Below, piece after piece: positions 5,920 through 13,845 of a DNA stretch of 26,850 bases. Under the pieces are notes generated by a model. The model saw only the letters and a list, made by a program, of their open reading frames with translations. It ran no database searches and was not told where the DNA came from. The position numbers were made by a program, and so were the translations under genes. Position 1 is the first letter of the stretch, and every line of letters begins with the position of its first letter. Source of the DNA: Thermocaproicibacter sp002397355 (GTDB lineage: Bacteria; Bacillota; Clostridia; Oscillospirales; Acutalibacteraceae); NCBI GenBank assembly GCA_036830905.1, contig DAISNS010000015.1, positions 1 through 26,850 on the forward strand, in the 5' to 3' direction.

Positions 5920-8631
5920 ATGGCGATTCATCAAACGGACCCCGACGCCCTGCTGCGGCAGCTCTCCAGGCTGCCCGCGGAACAGCCGCGCGGCAAGCTG
6001 CGCATTTATTTCGGCTACGCGGCGGGCGTCGGCAAAACCTTCGCCATGCTGAGCAGCGCCCGGGAAGCGCAGAAGAACGGCATGGACGTCGTCGTCGGCT
6101 ACGTCGAGCCGCACGGCCGTCCCGAAACGGCGGCCCTGCTGGAAGGGCTGGAGGTTCTGTCGCCGCTGAAAACGTCCTCCAGGGGCGCGCAGCGGAAGGA
6201 ATTCGATCTGGACCGGGCGCTTCGGCTCAGCCCCGACATCCTGTTGGTGGACGAGCTGGCCCACGCCAACGCGGAAGGCTGCCGGCACAAAAAGAGATAC
6301 CAGGACGTGGAGGAGCTCTTACAGGCGGGCATCGACGTATACACGACCGTTGACGTCCAGCAGCTCGAGAGCCTGAACGACATCGTCGCTTCGATCACGG
6401 GCGTCCCCGTGGCGGAGCGCGTTCCCGACAGCGTGTTCGACCAGGCGGATCAGGTGGAGCTGGTCGACATCGAGCCGGACCATCTTCTAAAGCGGTTCCA
6501 TACGGGAAAAATATATAGGGAAGGCCGGGAAAAGCAGGCGCTTCTTCCTTTTTTTACACGGGAGAAGCTCACCGCGCTGCGGGAAATCGCGCTGCGCTGC
6601 ACCGCGGACCAGATCGGCCGGGCCGCCTCGCGGCAGGCCGCGAAGGACGCCGGGGCGGACCGCCAGAGCCCGCCGACCTACGGGAACGAACATATCCTTG
6701 TCTGCCTGTCCCCGGCGCCTTCCAACGCATGCGTCATCCGCGCGGCCGCGAGGATGGCGGACGCGTTCCACGGCGCGTTTACGGCGCTGTTCGTGGATAC
6801 GGCCGGGACGCGGCGGCTGAAGGAGAAAAGCCGGTTGGACCTGCGGAAAAATCTGAGGCTGGCCGAACAGCTCGGCGCGCAGATCGCGACGGTGTACGGC
6901 GAGGACATCCCGGGGCAGATCGCGGAATACGCCAGGGCGAGCCGTGTGTCCAAAATCGTCATGGGGCGCTCCGACCGGGGGAAACGGTGGTTCAGCCGGT
7001 CCAATTATGTCGACAGGCTGATCTCGCTGGCGCCGAATCTGGACATTTACATCATTCCGGATACGGAGCCGACCGCTTCCGGCCGCGCCCCGAGGTTCTC
7101 CAGGCCGCCGCGGCCGTCTCCGGCGGACGTTGCGAAATCCGCCGGGATCCTGGCGGCGTGCACCGCGATTGCGCTCTGGTTCTCGTCCCTGGGCTACAAC
7201 GAGGCGAACATCATCACGGTATATATCCTGGGCGTGCTGCTGATCGCCATCGTCACGCCCAGTTGGATATACAGCACGGCCTCGTCGGTTTTGAGCGTCG
7301 TCGTGTTCGACCTTGTTTTCACCGCCCCCCGCCTGTCCCTCAGGACTTACACCTCGGGCCACCCGATCACCTTCCTGGTGATGCTGTCCGCCGCCCTGAT
7401 CACAAGCACGCTGATGGAGCGCGTCAAGAAGCAGGCGCACCAGTCGGCGCAAAAAGCCTACCGCACGGAAGTGCTGCTGGAAACGAGCCAGAAGCTGCAG
7501 CAGGCGAAGGACGAAGAGAGCATTCTGAGCGAAACGGCCCGGCAGATGGTCAAGCTGCTGGACAGGACCGTCGTCTTTTACCCCGCGCGGCACAACACGC
7601 TGTCCGGCCCGCTGGCCTTCCCGAAGGACGGGACGGCCGACGCAAAGGCGTTTCTCGGAACACAGGAACGCGCGGTGGCCGAATGGGTCTACAAAAACAA
7701 CAGGCGGGCGGGCGCCACGACGAACACGCTTTCCGCCGCCGGATGCCTGTATTTTGCGGTGCGCGGAGGTCACGGCGTCCTCGCCGTGGCGGCGATCGCG
7801 ATGGACCGGAAAGTCCCTCTGGAGGCGTTTGAAAAGAACCTGACGATCGCCATGCTGGAGGAATGCGCGCTGGCGCTCGAAAAAGAGCGGCTGAACGAAT
7901 CGCAGAAACAGATTTCGATCCGGATCCGGCAGGAACAGCTCCGCGCCAACCTGCTCCGGACGATTTCGCACGACCTGCGCACGCCGCTGACGAGCATTTC
8001 CGGCAACGCTGGCATCCTGATGAAAAACTCCGGCGCGCTGAGCGAGGAGCGGAAAAAAAGCCTTTTCACCGATATTTACGACGACTCCATGTGGCTGATC
8101 AGCATGGTGGAAAACCTGCTCGCCATCACGCGGTTCGACAACGGCACGCTGAACCTGAACCTGCAACCCGAGCTTCTGGAAGAGGTCATTGCCGAGGCGC
8201 TGCGCCATGTCAGCCGGAACGCCGCGGAGCACGAGATAAAAACCGCGGTGGACGGCGAGTTCCTGATGGCGAAAATGGATTCCCATCTGATCGTCCAGGT
8301 GCTGATCAACCTTGTGAACAATGCGATCCAGCATACCCCGGCCGGCTCCCATATCGCCGTCTCGGCAAGGCGGGAAGGGAGGGAGGTGCTCGTGGAGGTT
8401 TCCGACGACGGCCCCGGCATTCCCGGGGAGGCGAAATCCAAACTGTTCGACATGTTCTACACGGCGGGCAACGCCCGCGGCGACGGGCGCCGCGGGCTCG
8501 GACTGGGGCTCTACCTGTGCAAATCCATCATCTGCGCGCACGGCGGAAAAATTGGCGTGAAGGACAACAGCCCGCACGGGACGGTATTCCGTTTTACCCT
8601 GCAGGCGGCGGAGGTGAACATCCATGAATAA
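5920..8631 (+). CDS. kdpD: KdpD potassium/osmosensing histidine kinase
   Basis: A 903-residue sensor kinase, full length for KdpD. It has an N-terminal KdpD domain with Walker A motif GYAAGVGKT (32-40), a universal-stress-protein domain (about 245-375), four membrane segments (about 403-505), a GAF-like region, a HisKA domain with phosphoacceptor H684 in SHDLRTPLT, and a C-terminal HATPase_c domain. In the USP domain, SPA followed 20 residues later by FTALF resembles the SxS-X20-FTAxY motif reported for c-di-AMP binding in staphylococcal KdpD, with two conservative differences. KdpD normally activates KdpE at low K+ to induce the KdpFABC pump. No kdpFABC genes follow; instead the divergent operon encodes a P2C-like ATPase and two RCK proteins. 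It overlaps kdpE by 8 bases. Confidence 0.95.
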   Translation: MAIHQTDPDALLRQLSRLPAEQPRGKLRIYFGYAAGVGKTFAMLSSAREAQKNGMDVVVGYVEPHGRPETAALLEGLEVLSPLKTSSRGAQRKEFDLDRALRLSPDILLVDELAHANAEGCRHKKRYQDVEELLQAGIDVYTTVDVQQLESLNDIVASITGVPVAERVPDSVFDQADQVELVDIEPDHLLKRFHTGKIYREGREKQALLPFFTREKLTALREIALRCTADQIGRAASRQAAKDAGADRQSPPTYGNEHILVCLSPAPSNACVIRAAARMADAFHGAFTALFVDTAGTRRLKEKSRLDLRKNLRLAEQLGAQIATVYGEDIPGQIAEYARASRVSKIVMGRSDRGKRWFSRSNYVDRLISLAPNLDIYIIPDTEPTASGRAPRFSRPPRPSPADVAKSAGILAACTAIALWFSSLGYNEANIITVYILGVLLIAIVTPSWIYSTASSVLSVVVFDLVFTAPRLSLRTYTSGHPITFLVMLSAALITSTLMERVKKQAHQSAQKAYRTEVLLETSQKLQQAKDEESILSETARQMVKLLDRTVVFYPARHNTLSGPLAFPKDGTADAKAFLGTQERAVAEWVYKNNRRAGATTNTLSAAGCLYFAVRGGHGVLAVAAIAMDRKVPLEAFEKNLTIAMLEECALALEKERLNESQKQISIRIRQEQLRANLLRTISHDLRTPLTSISGNAGILMKNSGALSEERKKSLFTDIYDDSMWLISMVENLLAITRFDNGTLNLNLQPELLEEVIAEALRHVSRNAAEHEIKTAVDGEFLMAKMDSHLIVQVLINLVNNAIQHTPAGSHIAVSARREGREVLVEVSDDGPGIPGEAKSKLFDMFYTAGNARGDGRRGLGLGLYLCKSIICAHGGKIGVKDNSPHGTVFRFTLQAAEVNIHE

Positions 8632-9340
8632 GCCCATGATCCTTGTGGTGGAGGACGACAAAGCCGTCCGGAACCTGATCGCCACGACTCTGGAAACGCA
8701 GGGGTACCTTTACCACACGGCCGCGACGGGCGAAGCTTCCATCCTGGAAGTCGCCTCCAATCAGCCGGACGTGATCATCCTGGACCTCGGCCTGCCGGAC
8801 ATGGACGGCGTTGACGTGATCCGGAAGGTGCGGACCTGGTCGAACACGCCCATCATCGTCGTCAGCGCCCGCAGCGAGGACAAGGATAAGATAGACGCCC
8901 TGGATGCAGGCGCGGACGATTACCTGACGAAGCCGTTCAGCGTGGACGAGCTGCTCGCAAGGCTGCGCGTCAGCCTGCGCCGCGTCCGCTACGACAGGGA
9001 GAGGCTGCCGCGGGACTCCACCGTCTTCACGAACGGCGACCTGCGGATCGATTACGCCGCGGGAACCGTCCGGATGGGCGGCGAGGAAATCCACCTGACG
9101 CCGATCGAGTACAAGCTGCTCTGCCTTCTTGCGAAAAACGTCGGCAAGGTGCTGACGCACAATTATATCCTGCACGAAATCTGGGGCGATTACTCCAGCG
9201 GCGTTTCCGCCCTGCGCGTCTTCATGGCGACTCTCCGGAAAAAAATCGAAAAAACGCCTTCCCGCCCGAAGTATATCCAGACGCATATCGGCATTGGATA
9301 CCAGATGCTGCGGGTATGCGGGGACAGCAAACCCGGCTGA
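8624..9340 (+). CDS. kdpE: KdpE response regulator
   Basis: A 238-residue OmpR/PhoB-family regulator. The receiver domain has acidic pocket residues E10-D12, phosphoacceptor D54 in ILDLGLPDMDG, and the conserved lysine in TKPF. The C-terminal winged-helix domain (about 130-230) binds DNA, usually as a dimer on direct repeats. Its ATG lies 8 bases inside the end of kdpD, so the two are co-translated. A bidirectional terminator closes the unit about 65 bp downstream, so no structural transporter gene is co-transcribed. The three CATTAAG repeats before the divergent ATPase operon are candidate binding sites. Confidence 0.95.
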   Translation: MNKPMILVVEDDKAVRNLIATTLETQGYLYHTAATGEASILEVASNQPDVIILDLGLPDMDGVDVIRKVRTWSNTPIIVVSARSEDKDKIDALDAGADDYLTKPFSVDELLARLRVSLRRVRYDRERLPRDSTVFTNGDLRIDYAAGTVRMGGEEIHLTPIEYKLLCLLAKNVGKVLTHNYILHEIWGDYSSGVSALRVFMATLRKKIEKTPSRPKYIQTHIGIGYQMLRVCGDSKPG

Positions 9341-9405
9341 CCGTTTTCCCCGGCGCGGTGCGGGCCTTTGAGCACGAATCGACGCCGCGAAGCACCGGAA
9401 ACCGC

Positions 9406-9445
9406 AAAAAGCGTCGCCTGCCACAGATGGCAGGCGGCGCTTTTT
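9406..9445. terminator. Bidirectional terminator between kdpE and pyrI
   Basis: AAAAAGCGTCGCCTGCCA (9406-9423) and TGGCAGGCGGCGCTTTTT (9428-9445) form an 18-bp stem with one G-T mismatch and a CAGA loop. The A-tract on one side and T-tract on the other make it a good terminator on both strands, for kdpDE and for the convergent pyr operon ending at 9482. Confidence 0.85.
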
Positions 9446-9481
9446 CCCGTTGCGGCGTCCCGCAATCTCCCGGCGGTTTTC

Positions 9482-9910
9482 TCAGTATTTTTCCCGTTCG
9501 GCCGGAGCCTCGCAATATTTGCAGCGGTAAACGCCGTGCTCGCGGTCGGCAAGGCAGAAGACCTGCGGCAGCTCCTGCTCCACGGAGGTGATGCAGCGCG
9601 GGTTTTTGCACCGGATCACGTCGCGGACTTCGTCGGGAAGGGACAGGCTGCGTTTCTCCGCGATCCTGCCGTCATGCACGATATTCACGGTGATGCCCGG
9701 GCCGATATAGCCGAGCACGCTGAGGTCGACGTCGAGGATCGAGTCGATCTTGATGATGTCCTTGCGGCCGAGCTTGCGGCTGACGGCGTTCTTGATGATG
9801 GCCACCTGGCAGTCGAGCCTGGACAGATTGAGGATCTTGTAAATCTCCATGCTCTTGCCCGCCGGGATATGGTCGAGGACGATGCCGTTGATGATGGAGT
9901 CGATCGTCAT
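9482..9910 (-). CDS. pyrI: Aspartate carbamoyltransferase regulatory chain
   Basis: A 142-residue PyrI, slightly shorter than the enterobacterial chain. The N-terminal allosteric domain (about 1-95) should bind nucleotide effectors. The C-terminal zinc domain has four cysteines in the CxxxxC...CxxC arrangement (C101, C106, C130, C133) that contacts the catalytic chain. It is the last gene of the pyr operon, 16 bp after pyrB, with an AAAGGGG ribosome binding site. Its presence implies a class B (c6r6) transcarbamoylase that is feedback regulated, unlike the unregulated PyrB trimer of bacilli. Confidence 0.95.
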   Translation of the reverse strand: MTIDSIINGIVLDHIPAGKSMEIYKILNLSRLDCQVAIIKNAVSRKLGRKDIIKIDSILDVDLSVLGYIGPGITVNIVHDGRIAEKRSLSLPDEVRDVIRCKNPRCITSVEQELPQVFCLADREHGVYRCKYCEAPAEREKY

Positions 9911-9926
9911 GCTTTTTTCCCCTTTC

Positions 9927-10841
9927 TCAGCCGATCCGGAGAAGCTTCAGGATCAGCGCCATGCGGATGAACTTTCCGTTCAGGACCTGCTTGAAGTAGC
10001 ACGCGCGCGGATCCGCGTCCACGGCGCGCGCGATTTCGTTGACGCGCGGCAGCGGATGCATGATGCAGAGGTCCGGCCTTGCGCCGGCGAGCTTATCCTC
10101 CGTCAGGATGAACACGTCGCGCAGCCGGAGGTAATCCGCCTCGTTGAAAAAGCGCTCGCGCTGCACCCGCGTCATATAGAGGATGTCGAGGCCCGGCATG
10201 TCGCTCCAGTTTTCCGTCTCCTTATAGGGAATGCCGTTCCGCTCCAGCACGTCCGTGCGGATATAATCCGGCACGCGCAGCTCCTCCGGCGAGATAAGCA
10301 CGAAGCTCACGCCCTCGTAGCGGGACATGGCGGTGATGAGCGAATGCACGGTGCGGCCGAACTTCAGGTCGCCGCAAAAGCCGATCTTCAGGTGGTCGAA
10401 ACGCCCTTTTTCGCGGTAGATGGTCAGCAGGTCGGTCAGAGTCTGGGTAGGGTGGTTGTGGCCGCCGTCGCCCGCGTTGATGACGGGGATGGGGCAGGCC
10501 TCCGCCGCCACGAGCGGCGCGCCCTCCTTCGGGTGGCGCATCGCGATGATGTCGGCGTAGCAGCTGACCGTGCGCGCGGTGTCCGCCACGCTCTCGCCCT
10601 TTGCGGCGCTGGAAGCCGCCGCCTGCGAGAAGCCGATCACGCTGCCGCCCAGCTCCAGCATGGCCGCCTCGAAGCTGAGGCGCGTCCGGGTAGAAGGCTC
10701 GAAAAAGAGCGTCGCAAGCTTCTTGCGCCTGCACTTCTCGCAGTATTTGTCCGGGTCGGCGATGATGTCCTGCGCCGTATGGATCAATTCCATGATTTCG
10801 CCGGTGGAAAGGTCGCTGATGCTGATTAAGTCTTTCTTCAT
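9927..10841 (-). CDS. pyrB: Aspartate carbamoyltransferase catalytic chain
   Basis: A 304-residue transcarbamoylase that joins carbamoyl phosphate and aspartate to give carbamoyl aspartate in the cytoplasm. The carbamoyl-phosphate loop STRTR (50-54), the HNHPTQTL segment and MHPLPRVNEI are all present. It starts 27 bp after the pyrE stop with a strong AAGGAGG site 9 nt upstream. Length and motifs are those of a standard PyrB working with the adjacent PyrI. Confidence 0.97.
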   Translation of the reverse strand: MKKDLISISDLSTGEIMELIHTAQDIIADPDKYCEKCRRKKLATLFFEPSTRTRLSFEAAMLELGGSVIGFSQAAASSAAKGESVADTARTVSCYADIIAMRHPKEGAPLVAAEACPIPVINAGDGGHNHPTQTLTDLLTIYREKGRFDHLKIGFCGDLKFGRTVHSLITAMSRYEGVSFVLISPEELRVPDYIRTDVLERNGIPYKETENWSDMPGLDILYMTRVQRERFFNEADYLRLRDVFILTEDKLAGARPDLCIMHPLPRVNEIARAVDADPRACYFKQVLNGKFIRMALILKLLRIG

Positions 10842-10868
10842 ATGATCCGTCCTCCTTCTTGCCTTTCG

Positions 10869-11486
10869 TCAGCGGTCGGAAAGGCTGTCTCGAAACGTTA
10901 GCACCTGCCGGATCCTGTCCCGCGGGATGCGGCCGTCCTCCGCGGCGGCCTCGGCAAGCTCGTCCAGGTCCGTCAGGCTGTAAACGGGCAGCTGCGCGGC
11001 GCGGAAGCGCTCCTGCGCGATCCCGGTCCGGTAGGTGAAGATGCACACGGCGCCGAGCACCCGCGCGCCGGCCCCGCGCAGCGCGTCGACGACCTCCAGC
11101 ACGCTGCCGCCCGTGGAGACGAGATCCTCCACCACCACGACCTTCTCGCCCGGGACGAGCTTTCCCTCGATGCGGTTTTTCCTGCCGTGGTCTTTCGCGC
11201 TGCCGCGCACGTACCCCATCGGCAGACCCAGGATGTGGCCCGCGATGGCGGCGTGCGCGATGCCCGCCGTGCTCGTGCCCATCAGCGCCTCAGCCTGCGG
11301 GAATTTCTCCCGCACCAGCGCGGCGAGGCCGTTTTCCACCTGGGTGCGCACCTGCGGAGCGGTGAGCGTAAGGCGGTTGTCGCAGTAAACGGGGCTTTGG
11401 ATGCCGCTTGCCCAGGTGAACGGCTCGTCCGGGCGGACGACGACCGCGCCGATGGAGAGCAGCGCCCTCGCGATTTCTTTGCTCAT
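10869..11486 (-). CDS. pyrE: Orotate phosphoribosyltransferase
   Basis: A 205-residue type I phosphoribosyltransferase making OMP from orotate and PRPP. The PRPP-binding signature VVVVEDLVSTGGS lies at residues 116-128. The start at 11486 is chosen because its ATG overlaps the pyrF stop (ATGA); the longer in-frame extension would run antisense-free but deep into pyrF and lacks homologous character. The extra upstream residues are therefore excluded. Confidence 0.95.
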   Translation of the reverse strand: MSKEIARALLSIGAVVVRPDEPFTWASGIQSPVYCDNRLTLTAPQVRTQVENGLAALVREKFPQAEALMGTSTAGIAHAAIAGHILGLPMGYVRGSAKDHGRKNRIEGKLVPGEKVVVVEDLVSTGGSVLEVVDALRGAGARVLGAVCIFTYRTGIAQERFRAAQLPVYSLTDLDELAEAAAEDGRIPRDRIRQVLTFRDSLSDR

Positions 11487-12202
11487 ATTTTCTCCTCTTC
11501 CTTCCGGCCTGTAAATTCCTCGAAGCAGCGTCGGTAGGCTGCCGCGGGGTCCGCGGCAGCCGTGACGGGCCTGCCGACGACGATATAGTCGCTGCCCAGT
11601 TCCCGGGCGCGCGCCGGCGTGGCGACGCGCGCCTGATCGTCGGCGGCGTTCTCCGCGAACCGCACGCCGGGCGTCACGGTGAGGAAGCCGGCGCCGCAGC
11701 GTGCCTTCACCGCGCCGGCCTCCAGCGGCGAGCAGACCACGCCGTCCAGGCCGGCGTTCCGCGCGTTCCGCGCGTAGGCGAGCACCGTCTCCCGCATGCT
11801 TCGCCCGATCAGCAGTTCCCTGCGCATCCGCTCCTCGCTCGTGGAGGTTAACTGCGTGACCGCCACGAGCAGCGGGCGCGTGCCGTCGGGGCGAACGAGC
11901 CCCTCCAGCGCCGCACGCATCATCGCGGAGGTGCCCGCCGCGTGCACGTTGCATAGATCCGCTCCCAGCGAACTGAGCACCGCCATCGTCCGCCGCACCG
12001 TGTTGGGGATGTCGTGCAGCTTCAGGTCGAGGAAGATTTTATGGCCGCGCGCTTTCAGCTCGCGCACGATATCCGGCCCCTCGGCGTAGAAAAGCTCCAT
12101 GCCGACCTTCACGAACGGCCTGGTTTCCCCGAAAAGGCCCAGAAAATCGAGCGTCTCTGCCTTCGTCGGGAAATCGCAGGCCACGATCACGTCTTTCGCC
12201 AT
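11483..12202 (-). CDS. pyrF: Orotidine 5'-phosphate decarboxylase
   Basis: A 239-residue group I OMP decarboxylase that produces UMP, the last step of the pathway encoded here. The catalytic charged network DLKLHD (D59, K61, D64), followed by IPNTV, is intact. The C-terminal phosphate-binding segment reads GSDYIVVGRPVT. It starts 3 bp after the pyrD stop and is coupled to pyrE by an ATGA overlap. Confidence 0.97.
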   Translation of the reverse strand: MAKDVIVACDFPTKAETLDFLGLFGETRPFVKVGMELFYAEGPDIVRELKARGHKIFLDLKLHDIPNTVRRTMAVLSSLGADLCNVHAAGTSAMMRAALEGLVRPDGTRPLLVAVTQLTSTSEERMRRELLIGRSMRETVLAYARNARNAGLDGVVCSPLEAGAVKARCGAGFLTVTPGVRFAENAADDQARVATPARARELGSDYIVVGRPVTAAADPAAAYRRCFEEFTGRKEEEKI

Positions 12203-12205
12203 CTT

Positions 12206-13117
12206 TTAATGAGCGCCTCCTATCACGTCACGCAGCGAGCCGATCCCGTATTTTTCCATGGTTCCCGGCAGCGCCTTCACGATCTCCCTGCAGGCGAACG
12301 GATCGCGGAGGTTGGCCGCGCCCACCTGCACCGCCGAAGCGCCCGCCAGCATCATCTCGATCACGTCCTCCGCGCAGGAAACGCCGCCCATCCCGATAAT
12401 CGGTATTTTCACCGCTTCGTAAACCTCATATACCATGCGCACCGCAATCGGGAAAACGGCCGGGCCGGAAAGGCCGCCCGTTTTGTTGGCGAGGACGGGC
12501 CTGCGCGTTTTCAGGCTGATGCGCATGGCAAGGACGGTGTTGATGAGAGAGATCCCGTCCGCCCCCGCCTGCTCGCAGGCCTCTGCGATCGCGGCGATAT
12601 CCGTCACGTTCGGGGAAAGCTTCACATACACCGGCTTCTTCGCAGCCTTCTTCACCGCCCGCGTGACCGCCGCCGCCGCGCGGGGGTCCGTGCCGAAGCT
12701 CATGCCGCCGCCGCGCACGTTCGGGCAGCTCACGTTGATCTCGAGGATGCCGACGTTCGGCTGTGCGTCCAGCGCCTCGGCGCACCGGACATATTCCTCT
12801 ACGGAAAATCCGCTGATATTCGCCAGAACAGGCTTGCGGAAAACCTTCGCGAGGGCCGGCAGCTCCCGTTCGCACACGGCCTTCACGCCGGGGTTCTGCA
12901 GCCCGACGGCATTGAGCATCCCGCCCGTGCACTCCGCGACGCGCGGCAGCGGGTTGCCGAAGCGTTCCTCCGCCGTAGTCCCCTTGATGGAAATGCCGCC
13001 GAGGACGTTCAGGTCGTACCACCGGGCGAATTCCGCGCCGTAGCCGAACGTGCCGCTCGCGGCGATGACCGGGTTGTCAAGCGCGAGTCCGCTCAGCGTC
13101 ACCCTTGTGTCCGCCAC
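12206..13117 (-). CDS. pyrD: Dihydroorotate dehydrogenase B, catalytic subunit
   Basis: A 303-residue FMN TIM-barrel enzyme that oxidises dihydroorotate to orotate. The active-site cysteine is C131 in INVSCPN, as in class 1 enzymes. A GTG at 13117 is the preferred start: GGGGGGAG lies 5 nt upstream and the protein then begins directly with the conserved VTLSGLALDNPVI segment. The upstream ATG at 13201 would add 28 non-conserved residues inside pyrK. The gene overlaps pyrK by 19 bases, fitting the known PyrD-PyrK heterotetramer that uses NAD+. Confidence 0.95.
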   Translation of the reverse strand: MADTRVTLSGLALDNPVIAASGTFGYGAEFARWYDLNVLGGISIKGTTAEERFGNPLPRVAECTGGMLNAVGLQNPGVKAVCERELPALAKVFRKPVLANISGFSVEEYVRCAEALDAQPNVGILEINVSCPNVRGGGMSFGTDPRAAAAVTRAVKKAAKKPVYVKLSPNVTDIAAIAEACEQAGADGISLINTVLAMRISLKTRRPVLANKTGGLSGPAVFPIAVRMVYEVYEAVKIPIIGMGGVSCAEDVIEMMLAGASAVQVGAANLRDPFACREIVKALPGTMEKYGIGSLRDVIGGAH

Positions 13118-13845
13118 AGGATCTCCCCCCTTTCCAGCACCGGCCCGTCCCGGCAGATGCGTTTGTATCCGTTCTTCGTCTTCACGGAGCAGCCCATGCA
13201 CGCCCCGAAGCCGCAGCCCATGCGCGCCTCGAAGCTGAACTGCCCCGGCACGTCCGCCGCGTCGTATACCGCCCGGAGCATCGGCTCGGGGCCGCAGCAG
13301 AACACGGAGTCGAAGCCGCCGCAGCGCTTGATCGCGTCGGTCACAAGGCCCTTCTCGCCATGGGTGCCGTCGGCCGTCGCCGTGACGACCGGCACGCCGA
13401 GCGCGCGGAACTCGTCCTCGTAAAAGACTTCCGCGGCGGTGTTGAAGCCGAACGCGGCCTTCGGCTTTTTCCCCCGCTCGAGCAGCCGCTTTGCGAGCAG
13501 GTAGAGCGGCGGGATTCCGGAGCCGCCGCCGGCCAGCAGCGGCGTCTGCCCGGAGCGGGCGAGGTCGTATCCGTTGCCGAGCCCCGTCAGGATGTCGAGC
13601 ACATCGCCGCGCCCCAGGCGCGCCATCCGCTCCGTCCCCTTCCCTACGACCTTGTAGACCAGCGTCATCCGGTCCCCCTGCAGGTCGCAGACGGAAAACG
13701 GCCGGCGCAGGGCAAAGCCGGGCAGCGCGAGATCCGCGAACTGGCCGGGCGCCGTGAACGCGCCCGTGTCTCCCGAAAGGATCATCTCGTAAGTCCCCCG
13801 CGCAATCTTCCGGTTGGCCTCGACCGCAAACAAGCCTTTCCTCAT
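13099..13845 (-). CDS. pyrK: Dihydroorotate dehydrogenase B, electron transfer subunit
   Basis: A 248-residue FAD and [2Fe-2S] protein that passes electrons from PyrD to NAD+. The FAD-binding RRPFSV motif is at 47-52, the NAD-binding GGGSGIPP region near 106-113, and the iron-sulfur ligands C211, C216, C219 and C231 are in the expected Cx4CxxC...C pattern. The ATG at 13845 overlaps the pyrC stop (ATGA). The much longer open frame upstream of it lies antisense-free but inside pyrC and is not used. Confidence 0.96.
   Translation of the reverse strand: MRKGLFAVEANRKIARGTYEMILSGDTGAFTAPGQFADLALPGFALRRPFSVCDLQGDRMTLVYKVVGKGTERMARLGRGDVLDILTGLGNGYDLARSGQTPLLAGGGSGIPPLYLLAKRLLERGKKPKAAFGFNTAAEVFYEDEFRALGVPVVTATADGTHGEKGLVTDAIKRCGGFDSVFCCGPEPMLRAVYDAADVPGQFSFEARMGCGFGACMGCSVKTKNGYKRICRDGPVLERGEILWRTQG

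Noticed and set aside
6487..8685. 732-residue minus-strand open frame
   Set aside because: Lies antisense to kdpD, whose domains are complete and unambiguous.
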